Origin: Rhododendron vialii
Taxonomy: Eukaryota > Streptophyta > Magnoliopsida > Ericales > Ericaceae
Assembly: GCF_030253575.1 (NCBI RefSeq)
Contig: NC_080569.1
Span: 5,023,501 to 5,087,500, forward strand
Length of the DNA stretch: 64,000 bases
Direction: 5' to 3'
The notes below the pieces were generated by a model. It had not been told where the DNA came from. It did not search any database and worked only from the letters and a program-made list of their open reading frames with translations. A program made the translations under genes and the position numbers. Numbering within the stretch: the stretch's first letter is position 1; the number at the start of each line of letters is the position of its first letter. Of the stretch, positions 33,508-46,363 are shown piece after piece.

Positions 33508-35150
33508 AATATGGAAGTTGTGAATTCAAGACTGATAGAAGGAACTTTCTTTTATGTGAGATGTTATGAATTTAAGGCAATTCAAGTGATGCATACTGTA
33601 CACACGCAAATATTGAATCTCAATCATGATCATGAAAACATGATTTTTTTTATTTTTATCATTACACACAGAATCTCAACCATCCATTTAATTAGATTGT
33701 GGAGACAGATTTTGTGGAAACGTAGATAGATTTATTCATTCAATAAAGATGAAGACAAAACGGGCATATCCAATAAACTCTCATGCAAGATTGCAGTGGT
33801 ACAAGCAGCAAAGGTACACTCAGCTACACAAAGCCAAGTGGCTCATTCTCATCATGCAAAAAGCTGCAGATTTACTCAAAATGAAAGAGTTTTCGACCTT
33901 CCCCCCGAGGTGGAATTAACAGGCTAAAATTAACTCTCTCAATTTATTTTGTGGATTAGATAGCTAGGGTGCCGATTCTAAGTCAATGTAATGGGCTGAG
34001 CGAGAAGAGAGCGCGAGCGCGAGCGTGACAGCGCGAGCGTGACAGTGCCTTTTGAAAATATTTCAAACGACGAAAATTTATGAGAGTGAACATAAATCGA
34101 GAATTAAGCGAAGGGCTACTGAAGAATATAAGATGTAATTTCTATTTCGTTTGATATCCCCGGGCCTCAGGCTGCTTTTGTTGTGTACATATTTTACTTC
34201 AACAACTCCACTCTGAAAAATAAAGGTTACAAGGTGATGTTTGGTGGTATTTTTTGAAATTTTCTATTTGGATTCATCTGTCTAAACTTTTTATTTTTTT
34301 GTAATTTTATGATTTTTTATTTTTCTTCCATCTCAATCCATATTATTCGTAAAAATTTAACTTATCTTCATCTAGACAAAATACGAATGCTTATCCCACA
34401 TACTAGAATAAAGAATTTTAAAAAGAGCTCACCAAACATTTTTATATTAGTTCTTTTTTTATCAACCGATAGGAGAGATCATTTACATTATATATGAATT
34501 ACGAAGTAAAAACTACAGGACACTAAATCAATTATGTGAAAGTTCACGAGATAATCAAGCACAACAAACTCAACCAATACAATAAAATGAGCCCAACATA
34601 GGGAAGAAACACAATAAATAAAGGAAGAGTTCATCTTAGGGGATAAATTATAGATTGAGTTGACCCTTTGACCTCATAATTAGGAGTATACAAAAGTGAC
34701 CAACCGAACTAGACCTAATTGGTTATCTTAATATAAGTTCAAAGATTCGATTATAAGACACATTTATTCGATCATGTGATTATAAATGTTAGACTAAGGG
34801 ACTATTCCCCTAAGATTTTTATTTTTTAAGTATTTATTTTTGCTTTACGAGATATGTCATTATCTCTCAATACATCATTTTTAATTCAAAAAATAAGTAT
34901 TTATTTGTGTTAGTAGAACACAACCTAAGTTCTTTTTTTTATAAAAAAAACTGCGATAAAAAAACTTTATAAATTAACGATTTCGATTTTCGATCATATA
35001 AATAAATAAATAAGGAAAATGTGAAAAGGACCCGGCCCGGCTTTTGTTTTCATGGACTATCCAAAACGAATCATATCGCGAGAATTTACGTATCGGGAAA
35101 GAGAAAATGAAAGGGAGGGAAGTAGTTGTGCCCTTTTACCCCCAACCCTA
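33508..35150. other. Spacer upstream of KRP3
   Basis: AT-rich, with GAGCGCGAGCGTGACAGC short tandem units at about 34007-34045. TTTTTTTATCAACCGATAGG at 34453 may be another minus-strand LINE tail without a clear duplication. No gene recognised. Confidence 0.35.
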
Positions 35151-35189
35151 ACTCCCCCACCAACATTACAAATTAGCCCCCTCCCTCCC

Positions 35190-35255
35190 TTCTTTCCCTC
35201 CTCTCTCTCTCTCTCTCTCTCCTCTCTCCTCTCTCCCCCTCTCTCAAAAACCCCA
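35190..35255 (+). promoter_or_regulatory. CT-rich leader of KRP3
   Basis: A pyrimidine tract of CTCTCT repeats lies about 60-125 bp upstream of the start codon. CT-rich elements in this position are common around plant transcription starts and leaders. No TATA box is obvious. Confidence 0.45.
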
Positions 35256-35316
35256 GTTCACCGAAACAGAGTCCAACCTAGAAACAGAGCATTCAGTGAG
35301 CGAAAGTAGAAGAGAT

Positions 35317-37976
35317 ATGGGCAAGTACATGAGGAAAGCTAAAATCACAGGGGACGTGGCCGTGATGGAGATACTCTCGCCACAGTCCCAGCCCTCCCTC
35401 GGCGTTCGAACCAGAGCCAAGACCCACGCTCTACAATCCCTCCAATCAAACACGCCGCCGCCGAGAAACCCCGAGCCGGCTTACCTTCAACTGAGGAACC
35501 GGCGGCTCGAAAAGATTCTTGTCAACGACGCCAAGAAACAACAGCCGCAGCCGCAGAATAACGGCTCCGGACTAAACCCTAACCCTAGTTTGAGTCCAAA
35601 CCCTGATATGGGTTCTTCAATTAGGTGCTTGGAGAGTGAGGAGGGGTTTATTATTTCTGATTTTACGAAAAGGGCATGCAACGAAATTGAAGCAGAAGAC
35701 CTAAATGATTTGGATTTTGAGGCTTCGTATGGAGAGAACTACCTGGATTTTGAAACCAGAGAGAGGTATATTTTGCTTAACTCTCTTTGCCCCTTCATAT
35801 TGAAAGGGTTTCTGTAATCTGCCCTGTTCTTTTCTCTTTTTTTAAAAAAATTCTTTTATTTTCTTTGTGGGTTCTTTTTCTTGTTTGGTTCCCGAGAAAG
35901 AGTAAGAAAGGGAAAGTTGATAAAGGAACAATTTTTGTTAAATTTTCCCGCTTCCTCTCCATGCGGTTCATTTTATTTGATATTATATTCCTAAAATAAA
36001 ATACTTTTAGCCCTTTTGGGTTTCATTTTTGTGCTAAAGAGGTCTTTAAGGGGGTTTTCATATTTACACCCACAGAGGAGAGTCCCTTTCCATTTCCTTC
36101 TTTTATTGGCCATGCGGGTACCACTTTTTTTTTTCTTTCTTTCTTTTTTCTCTCCCTAAAGAACATGTGGTTTTTTCACATATAGATATGTTACATGGTA
36201 TTATCTTTGCTTAATCATGTTGGCTGCTTAGTTTCTTTCTTTTTATGTTTACTTAAGGGTTGATTATATCATATTTCCAGTGGGTTTTAATCTTGTAATT
36301 TGAGTTGCATGAGGATTCCTTTTTCATTAAATCTTGAACATCTACTAAAGTTGATTTCTTTTACTGTTTTTATTTTGTCTCTTTGGCCTACTTGCTTCTG
36401 GAGCATTAAACTGCAGCTGGGTATTACAAAGTGGGTAGGTGTGTATACTGGTAAACGTGCGTCTTTGTGCGTTCTTGAAAAATTATTCTACCAATTAGTA
36501 GTCATTCTTGATTGAAAGACAAGTTTTTTAAGGGTCTTTGATTGTTAGGGTTTGATTTCTCTGTTGTCTGTCTTGTACTATAATCTTTGGCCACACACAT
36601 GGGTACTCTGCAGAATTGCTTATATGAAAGGTTGGTGATCTTTGTGACTGATTAGTGGCCCTTTAGATGAAATGAACAATCTTGTTTACACTATGTGAAG
36701 GGCTTTTCAGATCGTAGAAATTTGTCCAGGATTTTTGGCTTCCTCTGTTCATTTCCAAAACAATCTGAAATTTGGGCATTCTCCTTTTCATCAAGTGCAT
36801 GGCAAAGTAAAACATCTCAAAAGTGTTCCCTTCTAATTTTTCCCAGTATGTTAGCGTAAAATCTATTGATTTTCAATTTGTTATGGATTTCAATATTCAA
36901 GTACCCAAAAAAACACACACCTGATGGAAGATAGAACCAAAAATAAAAACTGTTTTCATTGATTTTTATTGCACTGGCGACTCTTCTGCCTCTTCTGTAT
37001 TTGTAATGATGTATTGTATTGCATGGGACCATACCAAGACTGTAAAAGTAATCTGGGATACTCTGTTTTAGACCTTTGGGGCCATCTGAAAATGACAGAG
37101 AATAGGATACTCTCTCTCCTCAACGTATGTCCCCATTCCGCTAAGTACTTATTTAACTTATTTTTTGAATTGAAGTTGATGTATTGTGAGAGAATAATCT
37201 GTCTCGTAAAGCAGAAAATAAGTACTTAAAAAATAAGAACCTTAGCGAAACGGGGCTTAGATTACATGTCATTCACCTACAATGATACGATCTCTTAACT
37301 TAAATGCCCTTCTCCCACATTTTGTAAGTATTTGACTATTTTCCAGCATGTTGTTTGTGGCTATGGCTGAGAAAAGTAGTGGATTTACATTTTTGGATGA
37401 ACAATCGCTATTTGATAGTGACTTCTTTTTTGGCTTCCTCGGCATTACACGAAACAAAGTCGTAATGATCTGTTTATGGTTTTGGTGGATATAGGTTAGC
37501 CAGTTCTCCAATAATGTTGGGTTTTTTGAGGGTTTTATTCTAATAATCTGATTTAGCTTAGTTTATTTTGAACAGGAGTACCAGGGAAAGCACACCTTGT
37601 AGCTTGATCAGGGCATCGGACACCATCGGGACCCCTGGTTCCACGACAAGACGAACCCCTAGTTCAACGGCAACTAATCGAAGAATTCAAAATGCCATGC
37701 AAAGAAACATCCCAACAACACTTGAGATGGAAGAGTTCTTTGCCCTTGCAGAACAGCAGCAACAGAGGTTTTTTGCTGAGAAGTATGTAGTGTTTCCATT
37801 TCTCTATCTGTAGGTTATATTTTGTTTTAAAGCTAGATAATGGATTATCATTCCCTCAAGTTTGTTAACGAATTCTTCCTTTTCTTATGTGGGTAACTTA
37901 TTTCAGGTATAACTTTGATGTCGTGAACGATTTGCCCCTCCCCGGACGTTACGAATGGGTGAGAGTGAACAACTAA
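35317..37976 (+). CDS. KRP3: Cyclin-dependent kinase inhibitor, KRP/ICK family (KRP3-like)
   Basis: Three exons join in phase: 35317-35765, 37576-37782 and 37907-37976, giving 241 residues. The C-terminus carries the conserved CDK/cyclin-binding box, PTTLEMEEFFALAEQQQQRF (about 197-216) followed by KYNFDVVNDLPLPGRYEWVRV. Upstream are the KRP motifs YLQLRNRRLEK and STRESTPCSL, and the N-terminus MGKYMRKAKITGDVAVMEIL matches Arabidopsis KRP3 closely. The middle is low-complexity and Asn/Pro/Gln-rich. KRPs bind CDKA and D-type cyclins in the nucleus and slow the cell cycle, often at the switch to endoreduplication. All conserved inhibitor residues that I know are present. Intron 1 (1.8 kb) contains a MITE. 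KRP4 is the alternative paralogue, but the N-terminus favours KRP3. Confidence 0.95.
37131..37255. mobile_element. Small MITE in KRP3 intron 1
   Basis: The ends CCCCATTCCGCTAAG (37131-37145) and CTTAGCGAAACGGGG (37241-37255) are inverted copies with three mismatches, and TACTTATTT/AAATAAGTA extends them inward. A related half-copy (TACTTAAAAAATAAGAACCTTAACGGTAGCTAAG) begins near 6134. PIF/Harbinger-like is possible, but no TTA duplication is visible. Confidence 0.6.
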
Positions 37977-38604
37977 GCACCACTTGGATCCTCTTGACGA
38001 GGGTTTTGAAGTTTATTACGTAGATGTAGTAGGGCTGGTCCAATGTATAAAAAGAAACCGGAGGGAGTTACGGAAAATGTGTAATCGAATGATCTGTAAC
38101 CATAACAGAGCTGACGAATTACACACTAACCTAGTGGGAAGAAAATGACATGTAGTCTTAGAGTAGTTTTAGGTTTCTTGATGCTTCTTGATCTTGTAAC
38201 ATGGTAGGTGAATATATCAAATCTTCGTTCCCATGAGCTATGAATGCGGTCGTTTTAGGTTCTTGACGCTTGTTGATCTTTGTAACATGATATTTCAAAT
38301 TATCAGATCCATGATGGAGTATGAATGCTCTCTAGTGGTAAATGACAGTGGTTTTCAGTTTCAATCGTTGGTGTTTTTCATTGTTTTATGTCCCTTAATT
38401 TTTTTACCCTCTCTGGTGTAATGAAATACGTAACCTGCACTTCCAATTTAAATCTTGATGCTGATATAAATGCCTCAGTGTATGATGATCTGTAGTGAGA
38501 TTGTTTTCTGCCCTGTTTTGACCTGTTGGTGGTGGTGCTGCTGCTTTCAATTTTGAACTTGTTTCAATTTTCATTGGTTAGCACTATTTCCTGTTTCTCC
38601 CTAC

Positions 38605-38833
38605 AACTGTAATTGCAACTGTAATTGCCAAAACTGTAATTGCCAAGCAATTACAGTTGTACAGTTGTACAGCTGTACAGTTTGTCTTTGGTGTCCCCTT
38701 ATTTACATATGAGCAAATCCTACATACACGTGTTTAAAACACAACTGTGTTCTTAATCGTTAGATGTACATGGATCACATACATCTAACGATTCCAGACA
38801 AAGTTGTGTCCGGAGTTACATTCTAAACGTGGG
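38605..38833. repeat. Hairpin-rich block 3' of KRP3
   Basis: 38605-38690 holds three CTGTAATTGC units and their complement GCAATTACAG, then TGTACAGTTGTACAGCTGTACAG. Next, 38755-38768 AATCGTTAGATGTA pairs exactly with 38780-38793. An outer pair, CACGTGTTTAAAACACAAC against GTTGTGTCC..TAAACGTG, makes 38728-38831 a MITE-like foldback. Confidence 0.6.
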
Positions 38834-41358
38834 TTCCTAGACTTTTTGATTTGCATAATAGTTGTACTTATTTAACTCATCTTTTACTAGAGTACTTTCA
38901 TTTTTGCTACACTTTCAATTCAGAGCTTGCCACCAACTTGATCTAGGGGAACTGATCCCCTTTACCAAAACAAATGAAACGCGAAAAAAGCAAAAGCAAC
39001 TGAGCCCCTGGCATCTGTTGGGACTGCTTTGGATTGTTCTGAAGCATCTCAGTCCCTCACTCTGTGGGGACTTCAGGTTTCTGACTGATTTTGTCAGTGG
39101 CAATGGAGTTTGTGTATTTACCATCAATTGTTTGTCCTTTGTTGAGGTTGCGGTGGTAAAAGCTGCTCAGTGAAATCAAGTGAGCATTTAATTGGCTGTG
39201 CAATGACTCCTCCCTTGGACCCCTCTGTGGAATGTGTTAAAGGGCATTTCTTGATTGTTCACATGGGCGTTTGTACTCTCTCTACCGCTCTTTCTTGTGA
39301 CTTTTGTATTGAAAAACATAGATTTGGTGATGTCAACATCTCTCATCTCCTGAGAATGTAACTAGTCTTCAAAATTTACATGCTGGTTGTGGTGGTTGTT
39401 TAAGTTGTACATGTTCTTGTGTTGTGAATTAGGGTCGCGTGGTGTCACAACTCGCAAGAGCTTTTATGCTATCAAATTACATTGGAAATTTCATTTTTTT
39501 CAAATTTTCTGAAGTCCAAATGAAGTTGTGCATGTTTGTGACCGAAACACAGTACGAAAAGTTCAAACTTAATAGAACCATGCTGTGTGAGTGTTTGTGT
39601 GCGTTTGCGCAAGAGGGAGGGAAAGGCGGAGAGATTGGAAAAACATGTACTCTGCACCCCAGTGTTGGAGGAATGTGTTGTGTGTAGGATAAGATTTGGG
39701 TACACTGTCTGGAAAAAGCTGAGAATAAGTTGTACAAAATCCAAGTTCTGCTGTTTTTGAGGGTGGTTGTCCTTCAAAGATGGCGGTCGCGAGTTAGCAG
39801 AGAGTTAAACCACATTACAACCATATCAAAGGCAGCGACAATGAGTTAGTAGAGAGTTAGATCACAACCGGGTGTTCGACGCTCGAACTCTCAATCCTCC
39901 CATGGAGACTAAAATAAGTTCCCTTCTCATGGGTAGCTTTTGGTCATGTTTTTTCAGTGGTGCTAATTCGTCAAGGACTGCGGCAGTTTTGGGATGTCAA
40001 TAAAGTCAGTGATTCCACTCAAATGGACTAGACACCTTACCCCACCATGAGGAATTATTAGATTCCTTCCTAATAAGACCTCAAATAGTAAATCGTCTGA
40101 ACCGGCCATACAGAAAGAGAGAAGGAGGTGGTTGATAATGCATTATAGTTTTGAGTAAACATTATTTTCAATTTTGCTCTCTATCAATTTCCTGACTCAT
40201 GTCTTTGTCTTAATCATTTCGATTTTGAGGTCACTAAACGAAGGATTGCCTTATTGAAATGGGTTTCCCACTGGCATTTTTGCAAGAGGGAAAGTAATCT
40301 CAAAACGCGCTGTCAAAATTGAATAAGTTCGATCTAAGCTTATGAATAGGGGGCCTAACGGATGATTGGTGCACGGAGAATGAAAATCGAAAGGATAAGG
40401 AAGGAAAAGATAGTAGAACGGAAAGAGAGTTTGAATGAGGCAGGCATCGAAGCCCCTCCATTCTTTTGACGCTAACTATATGCTTAATTAACACACGCGG
40501 AAGTATTTGGGAAGGGAGTAGAATACTAAGGAGAGTAGTCCAATTTTCCTGTATCATAAGATCCAAGAGTTTTTATGCAACGTTGGGTAAATTTTCCAGG
40601 TAACTAGTTTTTTCTTACCATAATGATTAAGGTCAAGAAAGTTATTTTTCCATACGAGCTGCATTATATTGAGATGTGTTTTTTCGAAGCTGCAAACGAA
40701 TGATGTTTCGATACTTGCATCATTTCCATGGTAAACCAAACAAAGTCTAAGCTGGCAAAACTGTTGATACAAACCTAATTTAGGACAAAAATATAGAGTA
40801 AAAGATTTGTGAAAACTAGATGTGATCATCAATTTGATTTGCAACTGTTCGTCTCATTACAACAACTAAAAATGAAAACAGTAAAAAAGAATCCGAAACA
40901 GCTATACAAGCAGAAAGCGACTTCAGCGATTCACAGGGTTTGGAAGGCCCGTTGGGAGGTACAACTTGTCAAAGATCCTCAACATTCAAACACCCAAGGA
41001 GCAAGGAATCGAATTCAAAAACACCTTTGCCGCACCTTATATTGTATCCGCCAAACATCTACCCAAAAGTTATAGGTAAAGGGAAAGATGTCAGTCAGCA
41101 GGGAAATAAAAAGAAGTTGCCGAGGTTGTGTTTGGACTATCGACTAAGGGAGGGGAAGGACATAGACAAGGGGATAATGAAGTGAAGAAACTCTATCATG
41201 TCATTGGTTTCCCTATCATTTTCCTTTCGCTTGGCAAGTCCCTGCACAAACTCATCCACATACAGCCAGAAGAAACTAACGTTACCACATTGCTATTGCA
41301 GGACAAGATATGCATAAATATTTATGAAGGACAACAGGAGAAACAATCTGAAACCTGC
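38834..41358. other. Spacer between KRP3 and the BSD gene
   Basis: No recognisable exon. A loose duplication GCGAGTTAGCAGAGAGTTA / ATGAGTTAGTAGAGAGTTA lies at 39787-39870. Several frames of 80-100 codons are open (for example 38862-39173) but resemble no protein family and look like chance. Confidence 0.35.
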
Positions 41359-41566
41359 TCATTCTTTCCCACTTTCAATGTCGTGTGTAACGGAATCCAA
41401 GTTGCTTGTGCTTTGCTTAGTCTCTGACATTTCAACTTCATATGCACTAGTATTCGGAGCATTTTCATTCTCATTTGTCATCAGTCTAAGTCTTGCCAAT
41501 TGTACAGCACGCAGCTCATATCTGATAAGTACACAATCAAAGTGAGAAACGGTCATTTAATACAGA

Positions 41567-41615
<49 letters not shown>

Positions 41616-44600
41616 AAATTTTACAAATCCCTCAATCCCAGACTGCTTAAAATTTTGATGGGAAAATGATATGAACAGGCAGACCCAAAGCTAGCCTGAG
41701 GGTTGGCTAAAATCCAAATAGTCAGAGACATCAAAATCTTCAAACAAAAGATACCATGAAAGCGGTTCTGAAAAAACATTACAGGACACATTCTAACCAG
41801 AAAGCTTGTAGCTCCCTTTACCATGCCATACATTGTCTTTTAGTCATATGCCTGTAATACCACTTGAGTTTTCCTGTAGGAGACCAGATAGGGTAGGAGC
41901 AGGTTCCACGATCGTGTGCGAGATTGACTTGGTCATCACAAAAGAGAGGTTTAACAATGTTTTTTGCTGTTTAGTTTTATTTTTGTTTTCATGTGTTTGG
42001 GCCGTGCCCATTTGTTTGGTCCTGGTTCCTGTTGGGTGTTTGTTGGTGTCTTACCAACTTTGGGTGTTTTTTTTTTTTTTTCTCCTTCTTTGTTTTTTTT
42101 AAAAAATTGTGAGGTGAGGTGTAGGTGAGGTACTGCCATTTGTGCATGATACTCCCTGGTGTGTCACTACAGAGTTTCTGTTTTGTATCATTTTTATTAA
42201 TGATATGGAAACCTTTCTTTGTTGATAAAAAAAAAATGTATTATGACAAATACAATTTCATGTTGAAATGCATAACTCCACTTTTTAGTTGGTGAGCATA
42301 ACAATGGATGAACTCAAGAAAATTGAGCTCTTCAGTGCAATCTCTATGGAGTTATAATATCCATGCTAGGACTTAACCATTGGGATTTCCTACTCTCTTA
42401 GAAGAAAGAGAGGGTCATTAGGAGAGCGGAGCGTGTGAACCATTAGAAATCGGCTTTAAGCTAAAATCCTGCCGAAAGTAAAGCTTAAAGAAAAGGCACC
42501 GCAAAATTTGATGTTAGAATTGATTCCTCATCAATGAGTGACAAAATCAATGTCAATTATGTCCATAGACCGAAATATTACCACACCCATCTCTTAATCA
42601 GTGTTTGTGAATCCCTGTTCACCAGTTTCGTAATTGGAAATCAACTCCATGATTTTTATGGAGCTTATCAGTTATCAATATACAAGTACTAACTAAAAAC
42701 TCCGAGACACAAGATAGCATCTACAGAAAAGCAGTCATAAAACAATGTGACTGGTTAAAGCTCCATCTTCGTAGCCTAATCCTCCATGATATAATTCATT
42801 TTCACTCTTCTTTTCACCTTATAATAACATAAGGGACAAAAGCTGAAAATACTTAAAACTTACTCAGCAGTATAGTTCTTGACAAGTGTAAAGTACTTTC
42901 TCCAAAACTGTCGTTCTTTCATCCGGCCAGGGCACAGTCTAAATCTAAGTTGTGACATTTCCTGAAAAGAAGAAGAAAAACTTGTAAGTGAGATTCTCTG
43001 CAAGGTGTAATAATCGTGACTTTGCTGAATAGTACAAGAATGAAACCCACAAGTTAAGACAGCCAATGAAGTTAGAACCAGCTCGTCCCTGAAATGCTAT
43101 TCTCTAGATACTCAACAAATCTCTCTTGACCTTACGTCATCAATCTCTATGTGAAGATGTAAATCACGTAATACAACTGCCACTAAAGAAATACTAATAT
43201 TCAGTAGAATCCCATTGTCCTCTTAGTTACATATTTAGAATGGCCCTTCTATTAACAAGAAGAAAAGAATGGGAAAAACCACTTAACAAAATGCCTGGAG
43301 ATGACCACTCATTGAAGCCAAAGATAACAACCACGCAGCAAATATGCACGTGTGTGTGTGTATCCAAACAGGCCATAAGAAGGTAAAAGCAGAGAGAGAG
43401 AGAGAGAGAGAGATCTGATAACTGTGACTTTATTTCTTGACATAGGCATATCCATCCATACCATTCCCCTTTTTAAGATCCGGGAACCCATCATCCTCAT
43501 TCTATTACTAGTTTCCAATTGAAGCATGCACCTCTTCTCTATTATACACACAACTGCCAAGCTTAATCCAACATGACAACCACTTTCAACAATCGCTGCT
43601 CTAATTAGTTTCCCCTCCCCAGATTCCCAAATGCTAAACCTTTAGCGCACTTACTCCTATCCGTGATGAATAAAATTCTTTTACTTTGTGACTAACCTGT
43701 CAACCAACAACACCAAACTGCACTCCATGAAGAAACCACCAGCACCAAGATTAGAGGACAGTAGCATCATTAGTCTGGAGACAAATAATGAGGGAAGGTT
43801 CGTCTGGACTCATACTTCGTTCCATGAGCAATCTTATGTAGTTCTATGGGTGCTCTTATGACTTGCGAGTAAGGTAGTTTAAGTTTCCCAGCCATCACTG
43901 TACCTAACCACATCCAAAGACCACTGCCCAATAGTTACCACGTCGAGACCCGGGCATTAACGTAAAGAGAGACCTGCAATGTTGAACCTTCCACCACCGA
44001 CTTGTTTAAATTTTATACCTATGCCTTTCAAGTTTCAATTGTCCTATTATCCTATTATTCTTCTATTTTCTCAGCAACGCAAAGAGTTTAAATCTCTTTT
44101 GGCTTTTCCAAATGTTTTAGTACTACCCCTTGCCACTCAAATTCACTAAATTCACGAGTATCACCATCAATAAACCTAAAACCTCACAAGCTTATTAACA
44201 GACCATACATGTAGACCTTATCTTCATAATTTCCCCAATTTAATGTGCAAATATGCCAAAGCCCCCCAACACACCATCAACTCAAGGAAAATTAAAAAAT
44301 TTCACATCAATTATCCCTATCTCCTAGAAAAAAACCCCACAACATACAATCAACAAATCCAACAACCCCCAAGGGGTTGGCCCAGTGGTGAAGGCCTGAG
44401 ACTCGGGGCTTGCTCTCTCCTAAGGCTCGGGTGCTATCAACTCCTTCGGGGCCAGACAACACGGAGCTTTGACCCGCTTTAATTGGGCTCCTAGCAAGTG
44501 GGCGGTGGTTCGGGTTTTTAACTCCGACCCGGGAAAAAAAATTGGATTAGTCAAGGTGTACATAAGCCTGGACACCCGAGTTATCAAAAAAAAAAGAAAC

Positions 44601-45015
44601 AAACAAATCCAACTACAATCGAAAAAAGCGAACCAAATTGAGAGATGGGATGAAAAAAAAAACCTTGACTTTGGATAGCACGAGGGTAGCATGGCGTTCT
44701 TGCCATTCGGACAGATCCTTCCGAACATTCCCAGCACCAGTCCCGCCATCGCAATTGGCTGCCTCTTCATCTGAAAGCAGTCATATAAAACGTAAGTAGA
44801 ATACATTCGAAATTATTACGCAATTTCATAGAATTGAAGGTACCTTGAAGGGGGAAGTTCTTGAAGGTTTCGACAGTGAAGGTCTTGATGAAATCGATTA
44901 ATTGGTCGGTGACTCCTAATAGTTCTTCTTCTGTTTTGTCTCGTTGGGGTTCTTGTTTAGTGATTTGGCCGTTGGCGGAAGAGGGACTGCGTCGAAACCA
45001 TGAGTAGACATCCAT
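41359..45015 (-). CDS. BSD domain-containing protein
   Basis: Four minus-strand exons join in phase (45015-44844, 44770-44664, 42961-42864, 41521-41359), giving 179 residues. The N-terminus MDVYSWFRRSPSSANG is followed by an acidic helical segment (TEEELLGVTDQLIDFIKTFT). The BSD domain spans about residues 75-140: LSEWQERHATLVLSKVKEMS, RFRLCPGRMKERQFWRKYFTLV and YELRAVQLARLRL. It contains the hallmark Phe-Trp pair (QFW) and the helix-ending YF. BSD domains occur in TFIIH p62, synapse-associated and DOS2-like proteins; the role of short plant members is not established. The C-terminus is acidic and Ser/Thr-rich. Intron 2 carries a SINE with target duplication and intron 3 a LINE end plus a GA repeat close to the last exon. 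Confidence 0.88.
41571..41611. repeat. (GA)20 microsatellite near an acceptor
   Basis: About 41 bp of GA, that is (TC)n in the sense of the BSD gene. It lies 50-90 nt upstream of exon 4 and may extend its polypyrimidine tract. Confidence 0.92.
41880..42234 (+). mobile_element. LINE 3' end in BSD-gene intron 3
   Basis: T- and G-rich 3' UTR-like sequence ends in TTATTAATGATATGG, then TTTGTTGAT and about nine A at 42225-42234, like the tail at 2618-2643. It is antisense to the host gene. The 5' limit and target duplication are not resolved. Confidence 0.5.
43391..43412. repeat. (GA)11 microsatellite
   Basis: AG dinucleotide run in intron 2 of the BSD gene. Confidence 0.9.
44352..44613 (+). mobile_element. 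tRNA-derived SINE with 12-bp target duplication
   Basis: AACAAATCCAAC at 44352-44363 is repeated exactly at 44602-44613. The insert begins with a tRNA-like head, GGTTGGCCCAGTGGTGAAGG (A-box-like), continues through GGCTCGGGTGCTATCAACTC (degenerate B box), and ends GAGTTATC plus an A10 run. Length is about 238 bp. It lies in intron 2 of the BSD gene, 50 bp from exon 2, antisense to the gene. Confidence 0.8.
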
Positions 45016-45237
45016 TATCTTCTCTCTCTCTCTCTCTCTCTCGTTCGTGTTCACTCTACTTGCAGCTGCTGGTTTTTCTCAGCAATATCGAGTACGGTGG
45101 AACTGAAAACGAACCCAATTGAACAGGGCATTGGTCCGGTTACAAATTGTTCGCCTATGTACAGTCAGCCCTTTTTCTTCCTTTTTTTTTTTCGTTTTGT
45201 ATTTATTTAATTTTTTTCTACATTTGTAAGTTTTTTT

Positions 45238-45425
45238 CCAATTTTTTGTGTATTATTCATTCGTCTCAATAACAAAAATCGAAAAAATATAAAATTATGA
45301 CTGTTACCCAATTTTTTCTAGAAATATCTTACAAAAAGGCTAAAAAGGTTAAGATAATTTTGTACTTTTTCGATTCATATCGTTAAGACGAATCAATATT
45401 GAATAAATGCAAAAAAAAAATCAAA
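45238..45425. mobile_element. Foldback MITE upstream of the BSD gene
   Basis: The left arm contains TGTGTATTATTCATTCGTCT and ATCGAAAAAATATAAAATTA. The right arm contains their approximate complements, ATAATTTTGTACTTTTTCGA and AGACGAATCAATATTGAATA. Arms cover roughly 60-70 bp each around a short loop. Located about 220 bp upstream of the BSD start codon. Confidence 0.6.
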
Positions 45426-45805
45426 TAAGAAAAAAAAGCCCAAAAGCGCAGGTAAACAAGGGCTCAATACTGTTCGAGCTAGGCTAAGTTCAAAACTGTT
45501 CTAGCTCAAGCTGTCTAGCCAAAATATTCGAACTCGTATTATCGAGTTTTCAAGCTTGATCGTTTACTAAACGAACCTTGCCAGATTTTCATAAAAAAAA
45601 GAGTTGCAACTAACTCGGGCTCGGCTCTCAAACTCGTTTGGTACCAAACCCAAAAAGAGCCGACCCCTAATAAAGCTCTGCTAGACAAGTCCAGCTTGCG
45701 GGAAAAAAACAGAATGCTGGCAAATTTTGTTGGGGTGGGCTAGTCCAGAGGCTTGCTTTTCAAATCTCATGCCATAGGCCCAGTGGGTTGCTGATGTATT
45801 TAGAG

Positions 45806-46030
45806 CTCGTTCCGCAATGTAAAAAAAAAATTTTTATTTTTTAATAAGACAATTTCAAGTTCAAAAATTATGGGTTTATTGAAATTTAAAAATATGCAAT
45901 ATGGATCTTATTTGAAAGATCTCATCTAAATTTTTTAAATTGAAAAATTATTTTTCATTTATATTATTTTTGAGTTTGAAAATGTGAAATAAATTGCTTA
46001 TTTTTTAAGAAGGTTTCTGGAACGAGGCTA
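45806..46030. mobile_element. AT-rich MITE with CTCGTTCC ends
   Basis: The left end is GCTCGTTCCGCAATG and the right end GTTTCTGGAACGAGGC, complementary at the outer ten or so bases and again in the AT-rich inner part (TTTTTTAATAAGACAATTT / AAATTGCTTATTTTTTAAG). Non-coding. Target duplication not resolved. Confidence 0.55.
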
Positions 46031-46363
46031 GCTTACCGGGAGAATTTTGGTGAGGAAAAAGAATGGGAGTTGGTGATTTAGCTTGGAGAGATGCTCAATG
46101 AGTCCATGGTTGAAGAACTCGACAATATCTACATAATGTACGAATCAAGTCATCAATGTGGGCCCGGCATAGGCTCGAAAAAGGCAGAACTAGACAATAA
46201 TCTCCTCTCCCGTTACTGAAGAGGAGCTGCTTCCAGCTCCAAACTAGTTGTCAAATTTGAACAAGCTTTAATGTATATTGAGTCTATTTCAAACCGAATT
46301 TGAGAAGTTTGACTTTTTAGATGGTATAAAATTATTGAGTCGACCAGTGAATTGACAAAATAT

